Shown: positions 34,663-43,607, numbered from the stretch's first letter. The stretch: DNA of 64,000 nt from Polyangium sp. y55x31 (GCF_029946505.1 NZ_JARZHG010000047.1:1-64000), one strand, 5' to 3'. Translations and numbers: made by a program. Notes: generated from the sequence alone by a model not told the origin.

Positions 34663-35684
34663 CGACGGATCGCCTGCTCCACGCTCTCCGGCCGGGCGGG
34701 CACGCTCTCCACGAGCGCGTCGACCACCTGATCGGTCGTGATCCCGTCGGCCTCGCCCTCGAACGAACGGATGAGGCGATGGCGCAGGACGGGCTTGGCC
34801 ACGCGCTGCACGTCGCCGAACGAGACGTGCGCGCGGCCTTCGAGCACGCTCACGGCCTTGGCCGCGAGCACGAGCGACTGCGCGCCGCGCACGCCCGCGC
34901 CGTAGCGGATCGCGCGCTTCACGAGGTCGGGCGCGCCTTGCGTCGTGGGATCACTCGCGCGGACGAGACGCGAAGCGAAGCGCATGATCGGCTCGGCCAC
35001 GGCGACGTCGCGGCACGCCGAGCGGATCGCGAGCACCTCGTCGCGATCGAGCACGCGCGGCGGCGCGTCCTTCGGTTGCCCCGTCGTACGCGCGAGGATC
35101 TCGGTCATCTCGTCCTCGGTCGGGCTCGGCACCATCACTTTGAGCAGAAACCGATCGAGCTGCGCTTCCGGCAGCGGGTACGTCCCTTCCATCTCGATCG
35201 GGTTCTCCGTGGCGAGCACGAAGAACGGCTCTTCCATCGCGTGCCGCACGCCGCCGATCGTGCACGCGTGCTCCTGCATCGCCTCGAGCAGCGAGCTCTG
35301 CGTCTTCGGCGTCGCGCGGTTGATCTCGTCCGCGAGCACGACCTGCCCGAAGATCGGCCCCTTGTGCAGGGCGAAGTGCCTCGAACCGTCGGCCGAGGTC
35401 ACGAGGATGTTCGTGCCCGTCACGTCGCTCGGCATGAGGTCGGGCGTGAACTGGATGCGTGAAAATTTCAGGTCGAGGCAGCTCGCGATCGTGCGCACGA
35501 GCAGCGTCTTGCCGAGCCCCGGCGCGCCTTCGAGCAGCACGTGCCCGCCGGCCACGAGGCCCCAGAGCGCCTGCTCCACGACCTCGCCCTGGCCCACGAT
35601 CACCTGCCCGATCGCGTCCTTGAGGCGCGCGCTCGCCTCGCGGGCTCGATCGAGCCTCTTCTGAAAGTCGCCCGTCGTCGTCAT
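34659..35684 (-). CDS. MoxR-family AAA+ ATPase
   Basis: 341 aa. Walker A GAPGLGKT is at 53-60 and Walker B VVLADEINRA at 115-124, with sensor-1 ATENP and a C-terminal lid domain. MoxR ATPases act as chaperones, often inserting metal cofactors, together with VWA/DUF58 partners. Here the DUF58 and VWA partners are not adjacent; they lie at 7061-13092 on the same strand. TACGCT ends 10 nt before ATG 35684, so it may also have its own promoter, although the gene upstream ends only 30 bp away. Confidence 0.95.
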   Translation of the reverse strand: MTTTGDFQKRLDRAREASARLKDAIGQVIVGQGEVVEQALWGLVAGGHVLLEGAPGLGKTLLVRTIASCLDLKFSRIQFTPDLMPSDVTGTNILVTSADGSRHFALHKGPIFGQVVLADEINRATPKTQSSLLEAMQEHACTIGGVRHAMEEPFFVLATENPIEMEGTYPLPEAQLDRFLLKVMVPSPTEDEMTEILARTTGQPKDAPPRVLDRDEVLAIRSACRDVAVAEPIMRFASRLVRASDPTTQGAPDLVKRAIRYGAGVRGAQSLVLAAKAVSVLEGRAHVSFGDVQRVAKPVLRHRLIRSFEGEADGITTDQVVDALVESVPARPESVEQAIRR

Positions 35685-35714
35685 GCAGCGCGAGAGCGTA
35701 CTCGCGCTCTGCCG

Positions 35715-37565
35715 TCACTTGGGCTGGAAATAGCGCCCGACCTGCTCGCGGTACTCCTCGGGCACGTCGCTCCGCTCGATCGCCCCGAGCTCCCCTGCCG
35801 CGGCCTGCCCGAGCGCGCCCGTCCCCTGGATGTTCGCCGTTTCACCCGCTCGCCCCGAAGTCCGTCCCATGACGAGCCCGGGCATGGGCTTGCCCTTGTT
35901 GATCGGGCCGGTCGCGCGGGCCTTCACGCCCTGGCCGTCGACCACGCCGGTCTGGCCCTTGTGATCACCCGGCCCGCCGCCCTCGCTATGACCGGCGTAC
36001 GGCTGCCCGTCGTCCTTGCCGCCCGATCCGGGGCTCCCGTTGTTCCCGCCGGGCTTCTCGCCGGCCTTGTTCCCGGGCTGTTTCCCCGGCCCTTGCCCCG
36101 GTACGGGCACCGGCATCGGCGCGCCGAGCTGCCCTTCGGCCTCCCCCAGGCCCTTCTGCGCATCTTCCAGCCGCTTCTGCCGCTCGCCCTCTTCGCTGCC
36201 CTCGGGCTCGGGCTCGGCCATCTTCTTGAGCTCCTCGGCGAGCCGCTTCTGGCCCTCCTCCGATTCGAGCTCCTCGGCGAGCTCCTGGAGCTGCTCCTTG
36301 CTCGGCCCCTCGCCCGGCGCCTCCTCGCCGTTCATCTCGGCGGCGCGCTTCTTCATGTTCTCGGCGAGCCGCTTGCGCTCCTCGGGCGTGAGCTTGCCGA
36401 GCGCCTCTTCGAGCTTCTCCGCGAGCTTCTGCTGCTCTTTTCCGCCGCCCTTGCCGCTGTCGAGATCCTTCAGCGCTTCCTTTGCGTCCTCGGACAATCC
36501 CTCGCCGAGGGCCTTGCCGAGCTCCTTCAGCTTCTCGTTCTTCTTGGCCATCTCTTCGAGGCGCTTCTTCTGCTCCTCGAGCGCCTTCGCCACGTCGGGC
36601 GCGTTTTGCTTGCGCGCGGCCTCCGCGGCCTCTTCGAGCGTCTTCTTCGCGCGGTCGCGGTCCTCTTTTTCGAGCTTGTTCGCGAGGTTCTCCATCGCGT
36701 CGTCGAACGAGACGAGATCCCGATCCCCGAGCGCCTTCGCCGCGTCCTTGAGGTCGGGGTTCTCCGCGAGCTTGCCGAGCGCGCTCTCCAGGCCCTGACG
36801 CTGCTCGCCGTCGCCGAGCGAGAGCCGCTCGGCCGTGATCGCGTCCTTGAGCTTTCCGATCTCGGCCTGCGCCTCGCGCTTCTCCATGCCCTGACGAAGC
36901 TTTTCGCGCAGCTTCTTCGCGTCCTCGGCGATCTTGTCGAGCCGCTTTCTCTGGGCGTCGTCGCGCGCGTTCGTGTTCGCGAGGTCGATGATCTTGTCGA
37001 GCCCCTTGATGTCCGCGAGCTTGACCTGCTCGGCGCCGGGCGGAGGCGCGGGCGGCGGCGGGAGCGCGGGCAGCGGGATCAACGACACGTAGCCGATCGC
37101 CGCGAGCCCGAGCGGGATCGCCAGGTGATGCGCCCGAACGAACCGCGGGCGCGCGTCCTTCGGGTTCGCTTTTTCGAGCACCGTCGTCGCTTGCGAGAGC
37201 ACGACCGCGCGCGCCGGATCGTCCCGCTCGTCCTCGCGATCGAGCTCGATCGCCGTGGAGATCGACTCCTTGCCGCCGAGGCGCCCATCGAGGAACAGCG
37301 CGACCTCTTCATCCCGCCAGCGCCTGCGCCGGGCCACGATCGCGCCGGCCACCGCGCCGATCGCGCCGCCCGCGGCCATCCACGGCCGGAGCGCCCCGTG
37401 CCGCGTCTGCCACGCCGCAGCCGCCGCGCCTGCGCCGAGCACGAGCCCGATCGCCGCGCCCGAGAGCATCCGCTCGAGCGCGAGGCGCCGCCGCACGCGA
37501 CCGGAAAAACTCCGGAACGCGTCGCGGAAGGAGCGATCCGTGGGGGAAGGCGGGCGCTTGCTCAT
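35715..37565 (-). CDS. DUF4175-like membrane protein with long charged coiled coil
   Basis: 616 aa. Membrane segments lie at about 33-50, 63-80 and 145-165. A very long Lys/Glu/Ala coiled coil (about 190-480) and a Gly/Pro/Lys-rich disordered part follow, ending in EEYREQVGRYFQPK. Layout and neighbours match the DUF4175/TIGR02302 type found beside MoxR and VWA genes. It is first in the minus-strand half-operon and divergent from the STAND-like gene. The role is unknown; the coil suggests a periplasmic or envelope scaffold. Confidence 0.8.
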   Translation of the reverse strand: MSKRPPSPTDRSFRDAFRSFSGRVRRRLALERMLSGAAIGLVLGAGAAAAAWQTRHGALRPWMAAGGAIGAVAGAIVARRRRWRDEEVALFLDGRLGGKESISTAIELDREDERDDPARAVVLSQATTVLEKANPKDARPRFVRAHHLAIPLGLAAIGYVSLIPLPALPPPPAPPPGAEQVKLADIKGLDKIIDLANTNARDDAQRKRLDKIAEDAKKLREKLRQGMEKREAQAEIGKLKDAITAERLSLGDGEQRQGLESALGKLAENPDLKDAAKALGDRDLVSFDDAMENLANKLEKEDRDRAKKTLEEAAEAARKQNAPDVAKALEEQKKRLEEMAKKNEKLKELGKALGEGLSEDAKEALKDLDSGKGGGKEQQKLAEKLEEALGKLTPEERKRLAENMKKRAAEMNGEEAPGEGPSKEQLQELAEELESEEGQKRLAEELKKMAEPEPEGSEEGERQKRLEDAQKGLGEAEGQLGAPMPVPVPGQGPGKQPGNKAGEKPGGNNGSPGSGGKDDGQPYAGHSEGGGPGDHKGQTGVVDGQGVKARATGPINKGKPMPGLVMGRTSGRAGETANIQGTGALGQAAAGELGAIERSDVPEEYREQVGRYFQPK

Positions 37566-37695
37566 GGCAGCTTACTTTTACCTTTTGCCAGGCTGCGGCG
37601 CCACGGCGGCGAGGATCCGGTTTTTCGTCCCTCGCCGAGCGAGCCGCCCCCCGTGGTAGGCTTCGCGCGCTCGCCCCGCGGCGCGCTCGATTTCC

Positions 37696-40600
37696 ATGGA
37701 GACGACCCTCGGCTTCCCCACTCCTCCGGACGCCCACGTCGAGCACGGCGTGGCGCTCTTCGGCCCGAGCGAGTTCGAAGGCGGCGCGCTCGCCGCAGGC
37801 CGCCCCTTCCAGGAAGCGCTGCCCTTCGGCGGGCGCGCCGAGATCCTCGCGGCCCTCGTCGACTTCGCGAGCGCGCGTGGCCCGGCCCGCGTCGCCGTGC
37901 TCCCGGGACGCTGCGGCTCCGGCAAGACGAGCCTGCTCTCCGCGCTCGCCGATGCCCTCGCCGCGCAGCGGGTCGGCACGATGCTCCGCTTCGCCACCGA
38001 CGTCGCCGCCGCCGGCGCGCCGACCACCACGCGCCTGCCGCCCGGCCCGTGCGTGCTCGTGATCGACGACGCGGGCCGCAAAGCCGCGCCCGCGACGCTC
38101 CTGCCCATGGCGCTCGATCGCCGCGACGTGCGCTTCGTGCTGACGACACGCCCCGCGGGCCTGCCGCGCCTCTCGGCGCTCTTCGCGCAGGTCGGGCTCT
38201 CGTCGGACGTCGTGCGTGTGCTGCCCGAGCTCGGCCCGCTCTCGCCGAGCGAGGCCGAGGCGACGGCGCGGCACGCGCTCGGCGAAGACGCGGGCGAGCA
38301 CGCGGCGCGCCTCGCCGAGCTCGCCGAGGGGCATCCGTTCGTGATCGCGCTCTCTGGCCGGCTCATGCGCGAAGGCGCCATCCATCCGGTCGCGCTCGGC
38401 AAGGGCGAGCTCGCGGCCTGCGCGCTCGATCGTGGGCACGAACTCTTGCTCCTCCGCTCGGCCGCCGCGGGGGACCCAAAACTCCTCGCCGGCGTGCTCG
38501 CGCTCGTCGCGCTCCTCGCGCCGGTGCGCACCTCGGACGAGCGTTTCCTCCAGGGCGCGGGGGATCTGCTCGGCTGTCGCCGTCGTGATCTCGTCTCGGC
38601 CCTCCGCGCGCTCGAAGCGGCGGGCGTCGTCGATCGGGGCCCGCACGGCGCGCGCGTGGTCCCGGGCGCCCTCTCGGATCACGCGCTCCACCGCGCCCTC
38701 GTCGGCCCCGTGGCCACGGGCAACCTCGCGGGCTCGCTCGACGATCGCGTGCGCGCGCTGGAAGAGCGCTTCGGCGCCCACGCCGTCGTCCCGCTCATCC
38801 GCAACGCCGGCGAGCTCGACGGCCCCTCCATCCCCGACGGCGCGACCGGCGAGATCGTCACGTCCCTCTTCCGCCACGTCCGCGCGAGCGTCGAGGCGGC
38901 CTCGGCGGCCGATCGATGCCGCCTGCTCGCCGGCCTGCGCGAGCTCTCCTCGGATCACCCCGCCGCGATGCTCGACCTCGCCGCGGCGGTCCTTCGTACG
39001 CCTGCGCAGACCGAGTCCGCGCGGGGCCCGGGCGCGCTCTTCTCCGCCGCGTCCGTCCTCTACGAGCTGCCCGCGATCCTGCGCCGCGTGGGCCTGCACC
39101 TCGCACACCTGCCGCGCGCCGCCGACCTCCTCTGGGAGCTCGGCCGCGACGATCTCCGCCTCCAGAGCCCGCACCCCGACCATCCCATGCGCGTCCTCCG
39201 CGAGCTCGCCTCGCGCTCCTCCGCGCGCCCGCTCGGCGTCCACGAGGCCTTGCTCGACGCCGTCGATCGCTGGCTCGGCGCGGACGACGCGCACGACCAC
39301 AAGCACTCGCCGCTCGACGTGATCGACACCTTCCTCTCGGAAGGCGCCATCGATGCCGGCCCGTCCGACGAGCGCCGCCGCGGCCTCCGGAAGCAGGCCC
39401 TCGCCGCGCTCGCCGGCTGCGCGCGCTCCTCGAAACGAAGCGCGGCCCTCTCGGGTGTCGGCGGCCTCGAGCGGGTCCTCTCCGACGGCTCCGGCGGCTC
39501 GCTCGGCGATCGGATGGAGCCTGGGTGGCGCGACGAGGAGCGGCTCGACATCCTCGCGATGCTCGGCGCCGCCGCGACGAATTCCGGCGACCCGCTCGTC
39601 CATTTCGCCGTCGCCGACGCCCTTCGCCGCGCGGCCCGGCGCGCGAGCTCCCCCGAGGTCCGCGCTGCGGCCGAGATGGCCCTCGCCGACGTCCCGACCT
39701 CGACGGAGCGCAGGCTCTACGAGGCGCTCACGCAACGCTCGCCCGCGCAGCGCGGCTTGATCGACATGCCCGCCAGCGAGATCCCGGGCTCGGGCGAGAT
39801 CGATCGCGGCGGAGCGGAGCGCCGCTCGGCGGACGCGTGTCGCGCCGTCGTCGACGAGATGCTCGCCGACGGCCGCCCGCCTGCGCAGACGGCCGAGTGG
39901 CTCGGCGCGGCGCTCGAAGCCCTCGCGCTCGCGGGCAAATCCGGCTCGCCTCGCCTCCTCTTGCACGTCCTCTCCCGCATGCACCCGGCATCGGCGGCGG
40001 CCGTCTGCGAGGCCGTCATGGGCGCGCCGGAGAGCCCGCTCGGACCCCACGTCGCCTCCTTGCTCCACGCGCTCCGCGACGCCGCGCCCGAGCGCGCCGA
40101 GTCCCTCGTCGGCAGCATCGTCGCGGGCGGCAACGCCACGCTTTGCGCCTCGCTCGCGCAGGTCTTCCATCGCTGGGTCGAAAAGCCCCTGCCGGGCGAT
40201 CGCGAGGCGCTCCGGCACCTCCTCGGCCACCGGGACGGCTTCGTCCGCCGCGCGGCGCTCGGGGCGCTCCGCACCCTGGCCAAATCCTCCCCGCGCGACG
40301 CGGTCGAGCTCGCGGTCGGCGTCGACCTCTCCGAGGGCCCCGAGGTCGCCGAGGCCCTCTTCGGCGCGCTCGACGCGGGTGGCCTCTTCTCCGAGGGCGC
40401 GCTCTCCGAGGAGGAGATCATCCTCTTCCTCACGCGCCTCGGCGCGGCTCGCAGCCTCGACGGCCACTCCACGATGCGCTTCCTCCACCACGCCGGCAAG
40501 CGCATGCCCGAGGACGTCACGGGCCTCTTCATCGAGCGCATCGCGCGCGCCGCGTCTGGCATCGTCGCGGGGGCCGAGGAGTACGAGCCGCTCCCGCCGG

Positions 40601-41148
40601 AGGGCCTCGCGGCGATCCTCTCGGGCCTCTCGCGCTCGCCGGAGTGGCTCTCGCTCCTGCGCCGCATCCGCCACCTCGCGCGGGCCCGCATCGGCTGGGT
40701 CCGTTTCCATGCCGCGCGCCTCTTCCACGACGCCTCGCGCTCGTTTGCGTTGCCGACGGTCGAGGTCCTCTCCGAGTGGGTGCAGGACGGCGGCGAGAGC
40801 GAGCTCGAAGCGATCTCCGCGCTCCTCGAAGAGGCGCCGCCCACCTTCCTCTTCGCGCACCTCGAGCTCGTCGCCACGCTCCTCAGGCGCGCGCACGCGA
40901 CGGGTGAAGGTTGCTTCGAGCGGGTCCGGAGCGCGCTCTTCTCGGTCGTCACGGGCCAGGCGCGACCTCGCTCGGGCGCGCGGGCGGATCGCAGCGAGAC
41001 GCTCCTCCGTTCGCAGGCCCGGGAAGCCGCCTCCCGATTGCCTCCGAAATCCCCCGAGCAAAAGTTCTTCGAATCGGTCGCCAAGCACGCGGAGGCGCTC
41101 CTCGCCGAGGAGGACGCCGGCCAGGACGACGAGCTCTTCGATCTCTGA
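37696..41148 (+). CDS. Large P-loop (STAND-like) NTPase with helical repeats
   Basis: 1150 aa from ATG 37696. Walker A GRCGSGKT is at 71-78 and Walker B CVLVIDD at 119-125. A TTRPAG sensor-like strand and a winged-helix-like region (about 245-320) follow. The remaining ~800 residues are Ala/Leu helical repeats of HEAT type (e.g. LLHALRDAAPERAESLVGSI, REALRHLLGHRDGFVRRAAL). No nuclease, TIR, protease or DNA-binding domain is obvious. STAND-like ATPases with repeat sensors act in signalling or phage defence. Here the effector is not recognised, so the role stays open. TAGGCT at 37657-37662 is a candidate -10. A small membrane protein gene follows 1 nt after the stop. Confidence 0.8.
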   Translation: METTLGFPTPPDAHVEHGVALFGPSEFEGGALAAGRPFQEALPFGGRAEILAALVDFASARGPARVAVLPGRCGSGKTSLLSALADALAAQRVGTMLRFATDVAAAGAPTTTRLPPGPCVLVIDDAGRKAAPATLLPMALDRRDVRFVLTTRPAGLPRLSALFAQVGLSSDVVRVLPELGPLSPSEAEATARHALGEDAGEHAARLAELAEGHPFVIALSGRLMREGAIHPVALGKGELAACALDRGHELLLLRSAAAGDPKLLAGVLALVALLAPVRTSDERFLQGAGDLLGCRRRDLVSALRALEAAGVVDRGPHGARVVPGALSDHALHRALVGPVATGNLAGSLDDRVRALEERFGAHAVVPLIRNAGELDGPSIPDGATGEIVTSLFRHVRASVEAASAADRCRLLAGLRELSSDHPAAMLDLAAAVLRTPAQTESARGPGALFSAASVLYELPAILRRVGLHLAHLPRAADLLWELGRDDLRLQSPHPDHPMRVLRELASRSSARPLGVHEALLDAVDRWLGADDAHDHKHSPLDVIDTFLSEGAIDAGPSDERRRGLRKQALAALAGCARSSKRSAALSGVGGLERVLSDGSGGSLGDRMEPGWRDEERLDILAMLGAAATNSGDPLVHFAVADALRRAARRASSPEVRAAAEMALADVPTSTERRLYEALTQRSPAQRGLIDMPASEIPGSGEIDRGGAERRSADACRAVVDEMLADGRPPAQTAEWLGAALEALALAGKSGSPRLLLHVLSRMHPASAAAVCEAVMGAPESPLGPHVASLLHALRDAAPERAESLVGSIVAGGNATLCASLAQVFHRWVEKPLPGDREALRHLLGHRDGFVRRAALGALRTLAKSSPRDAVELAVGVDLSEGPEVAEALFGALDAGGLFSEGALSEEEIILFLTRLGAARSLDGHSTMRFLHHAGKRMPEDVTGLFIERIARAASGIVAGAEEYEPLPPEGLAAILSGLSRSPEWLSLLRRIRHLARARIGWVRFHAARLFHDASRSFALPTVEVLSEWVQDGGESELEAISALLEEAPPTFLFAHLELVATLLRRAHATGEGCFERVRSALFSVVTGQARPRSGARADRSETLLRSQAREAASRLPPKSPEQKFFESVAKHAEALLAEEDAGQDDELFDL

Positions 41149-41149
41149 A

Positions 41150-41641
41150 ATGCGATCCCTGCCCTTTTTCCTGGCCACGCTCCTGCTCCCCTCGATCGCC
41201 TGGGCCGAACCGCCCGCGGCGCCCGCGCCCGCGCCTCCGCCGGCCCCGACCGCGCCGCCGGAGCCTCCGCCGGCCCCGTTCTGGACCGGTCCTCGGATTG
41301 CGGCGTCTTTCGTCGTGGGGGCGGGCCTCGGCGCGATCGTGGCGGGCGGCGTGTATGCGGCGCGCTCGGACGAGGCGAGCGCGGCGACGAAGCAGCATTG
41401 CCTCACGTCGGATCTGGACAAGTGCGACGCGGAGGGGTATTCGCTCCGCGCGAAGGCGACGGCCGACGGGCGGGTCGCGACCACGGCGCTCGGCGTGGGC
41501 GCGGCGGGTGTATTTCTCGGATTGGTGCTCGCGTGGGTCAATCCCGAGACGCATTCTTCGCAGCCGGCGCCTGCGAAGGTCGCCATTGCACCCCTTTTGA
41601 GCGGGGAGCAGCAGGGAATCGTGGTGTTGGGTCGGTTCTGA
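41150..41641 (+). CDS. Small secreted/membrane protein with two-TM Cys loop module
   Basis: 163 aa from ATG 41150, one base after the TGA of the STAND-like gene, so cotranscription is very likely. A signal peptide ends near IAWAEP (about 21). An Ala/Pro stretch and two hydrophobic segments (about 47-65, 103-122) flank the loop KQHCLTSDLDKCDAEGYS. The same TM-C..CD..G-TM module closes the TPR/PEGA protein at 22394-23410. Function unknown. It is a candidate membrane partner of the NTPase. Confidence 0.78.
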   Translation: MRSLPFFLATLLLPSIAWAEPPAAPAPAPPPAPTAPPEPPPAPFWTGPRIAASFVVGAGLGAIVAGGVYAARSDEASAATKQHCLTSDLDKCDAEGYSLRAKATADGRVATTALGVGAAGVFLGLVLAWVNPETHSSQPAPAKVAIAPLLSGEQQGIVVLGRF

Positions 41642-41943
41642 TCGGAGAACGCTGGCCGTCATGACCTGCTTCGGCGGGCAGCTGGGGTGGGCTCGACACA
41701 TGCCACGACGCGCCTGTCCGTCCGGCACATCCTCCGGCGCAGCTTGGCGCAAGCATTGGAGATTCCGGGGGCGCCCCGTTCACCTGCCGAGCCGCCCGAT
41801 CCCCCACGTTTCCGTGATGCCTCCCGACGAAAAGTTGCTGTGATTCCGCGGTGGTGCGGAGTTTGCCAAGGGCACGCCGCACCGCGCCCCGTGGTCGGCC
41901 ACGGGTCCCGACGGCGGGGCAAACCTTGGAGCTCATCGACAAC
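41642..41943. other. Intergenic region with small hairpins
   Basis: About 300 bp without a convincing gene. The only notable structure is a 7-bp hairpin CCCGTGG/CCACGGG (41888-41905, loop TCGG) close to the next start. Short frames here lack coding character. Confidence 0.5.
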
Positions 41944-43125
41944 ATGCAATCTCGCAATCGCGTTCTTCTCGCCAGCCTTCTCCTCACGTCCCTCATGGCC
42001 TATGGCTGCACGGAGACCAACAACGGCGGCTCCGGCGGCTCCGGTGGTGTCGGCGGCTCCGGCGGCGCGGGTGGCGTCGGCGGCGTCGGCGGCGCCGGTG
42101 GTTCCGGCGGCTCCGGTGGTTCCGGCGGCGCGGGTGGCTCCGGTGGTTCCGGCGGCGCGGGCGGCGGTGGCCCCGCTTGCGCCAATTTCAATGGCACCTA
42201 CGTCGTGACGGAGCAGGCCCCGTGCGCCATGGGGGCGCTGCTCAAGAGCACATGCGTCGCGCAAACCGGCTGCACACTCACCGTCTCCACCAACATGGGC
42301 GTGATGACCGGCACCGTGGACGGGGATGTCGCCACCTTCTCGGGCGAGCTCTCCCACCTCCCCACGAAGTTTCCCTACGAATGCACCGCCAAGCTCGAGA
42401 ACGGCAGCCTGGCGCTGAATTGCACCGTCACCACGACGGGCAGCACCTGCGCCATCGCGCTCCCCGAGCAGGCCCTCCCGGCCGGCGCCACGAGCGCCTG
42501 CTGCGACCTCGTGGGACAGAACTGCGGCGCCGGCAGCGAATGCACGCTGGTCGACCCCGCGGGTGAAAAGAAGACCTATTTCTCGGTGTGCGAGGCCGTG
42601 GGCGGCGCCGTCGCGGAGGGCGCCGCGTGCACGCGGACCGCCTTCGGCGAAGACAACTGCGCCCCGGGCCTGCTCTGCACCGACGACGCCAAGGCGCCGA
42701 ACAACTTCGCCTGCCGGGAGTACTGCGCCAAGGCGAGTGATTGCGACGCCGGCGAGCTCTGCCTCGCCTACTGGACCGGTTCGCCCCTGGCCGGCGTCTG
42801 CATCCCGACGTGTACGCCCTTCGGCAATGGCTGCGAGGCGGGCTCGACGTGTCGCGACCGCAATTCCCTCACGAACGACGGAATCGTGGACACCTCCGGC
42901 GCCGGCGGCTTCGCGTGTGGCCACGCCGGCCCCGTGCCCGTCGGCGGGATCTGCAAATTGGACGCCGATTGCGGCGTGAATGCCCGGTGCGGCGTCGACT
43001 TCTCCCAGGCCGACGGCAACAAACGCTGCGTCGCCTATTGCGACAACGCACACGCCTGTTCCGGGGGGAAGTCCTGCTCCCCGTACTCCATCCCCGGCTA
43101 CATGGACTTCGGCGAGTGCCAGTAG
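41944..43125 (+). CDS. Cys-rich lipoprotein with Gly linker
   Basis: 393 aa from ATG 41944. A short signal peptide ends in MAYGC, a lipobox. A Gly/Ser/Ala/Val linker (about 26-75) follows. The body contains many Cys pairs in patterns such as CDLVGQNCGAGSECTLV, KASDCDAGELCLAYW and LDADCGVNARCGVD, a disulfide-rich surface style similar to the protein at 13316-16018. The frame upstream of 41944 is non-coding in style. A very strong hairpin follows the stop at once. Function unknown. Confidence 0.85.
   Translation: MQSRNRVLLASLLLTSLMAYGCTETNNGGSGGSGGVGGSGGAGGVGGVGGAGGSGGSGGSGGAGGSGGSGGAGGGGPACANFNGTYVVTEQAPCAMGALLKSTCVAQTGCTLTVSTNMGVMTGTVDGDVATFSGELSHLPTKFPYECTAKLENGSLALNCTVTTTGSTCAIALPEQALPAGATSACCDLVGQNCGAGSECTLVDPAGEKKTYFSVCEAVGGAVAEGAACTRTAFGEDNCAPGLLCTDDAKAPNNFACREYCAKASDCDAGELCLAYWTGSPLAGVCIPTCTPFGNGCEAGSTCRDRNSLTNDGIVDTSGAGGFACGHAGPVPVGGICKLDADCGVNARCGVDFSQADGNKRCVAYCDNAHACSGGKSCSPYSIPGYMDFGECQ
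42020..42175 (+). repeat. Gly-rich coding repeat
   Basis: Short units based on GGCGGCTCCGGTGGT encode the glycine linker of the lipoprotein. Same style as 13428-13792. Confidence 0.75.
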
Positions 43126-43132
43126 TGGCGAG

Positions 43133-43164
43133 GGGGAGGCTTTTGCTGGAGCAAAAGCCTCCCC
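43133..43164. terminator. Perfect 14-bp stem with TGGA loop
   Basis: GGGGAGGCTTTTGC (43133-43146) pairs perfectly with GCAAAAGCCTCCCC (43151-43164). It begins 7 nt after the lipoprotein stop. There is no T-run after it on either strand, so it may act as a processing or stabilising hairpin or as a dispersed palindromic element as well as a terminator. Confidence 0.7.
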
Positions 43165-43182
43165 TGTCGGGGATGGGGGAAT

Positions 43183-43600
43183 TCAGCCTGTGGACGCGGC
43201 GGCTTCGGACTCGGCCGTGTCCTCAGCGCCTTCCGCGGCGGCTGCGCGGAAGAACGACTCGACCCAGGACTTCGGGTATTTGTTCGCCACGGCGATCTTG
43301 AGCAGCTCCGCGTAGACGGTGGTGCGCAGGGCGTTGACGCCCTCCTTCCATTCCTCGGTCTCCGATCTCGGGCAGAATGACGTCGCGCGTCTTCTCGCAT
43401 TACACCCGGAGCCCCTTGCGGACGAACTGCCCCGGCGTCGTATCCCCGAAGAGCTTGCCGAGCAGCGGTGCGGCGAAGGCACGCGTGGCCGCGGCGAAAC
43501 GTGTGGTCAGCGCATCGAGCCGCTCGTTCCGCACGGCGACCACGGCCTCGGCGCGGATGGGGAGCACGAGTTCGACGGCGCGCGCGGCATGACAATCGCC
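43183..43600 (-). pseudogene. Degenerate gene fragment: one in-frame stop and one frameshift
   Basis: The minus strand reads VELVLPIRAEAVVAVRNERL through TPGQFVRKGLRV in one frame. It hits TAA near 43408, then continues in the same frame as CEKTRDVILPEIGD. It resumes one frame over as EEWKEGVNALRTTVYAELLK and AVANKYPKSWVESFFRAAAA to the stop at 43183. The pieces are protein-like and contiguous, so a gene has decayed here, and its 5' end is also missing. I do not recognise the family. It ends against the lipoprotein gene at 43608. Confidence 0.65.
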
Positions 43601-43607
43601 AACACGC

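Noticed and set aside
35541-38588. 1015-aa plus-strand frame opposite the MoxR and DUF4175-like genes
   Set aside because: Leu/Arg-rich shadow without a plausible start. The minus-strand genes carry clear motifs.
37309-41586. 1425-aa open frame on the minus strand opposite the STAND-like gene
   Set aside because: It is antisense to a gene with Walker motifs and coherent helical repeats. The antisense product is Arg/Ala/Gly/Glu low complexity. Such frames are expected from extreme third-position GC.
41661-41843. 60-aa frame in the gap before the lipoprotein gene
   Set aside because: No ribosome site and Arg/Pro/His-rich composition.
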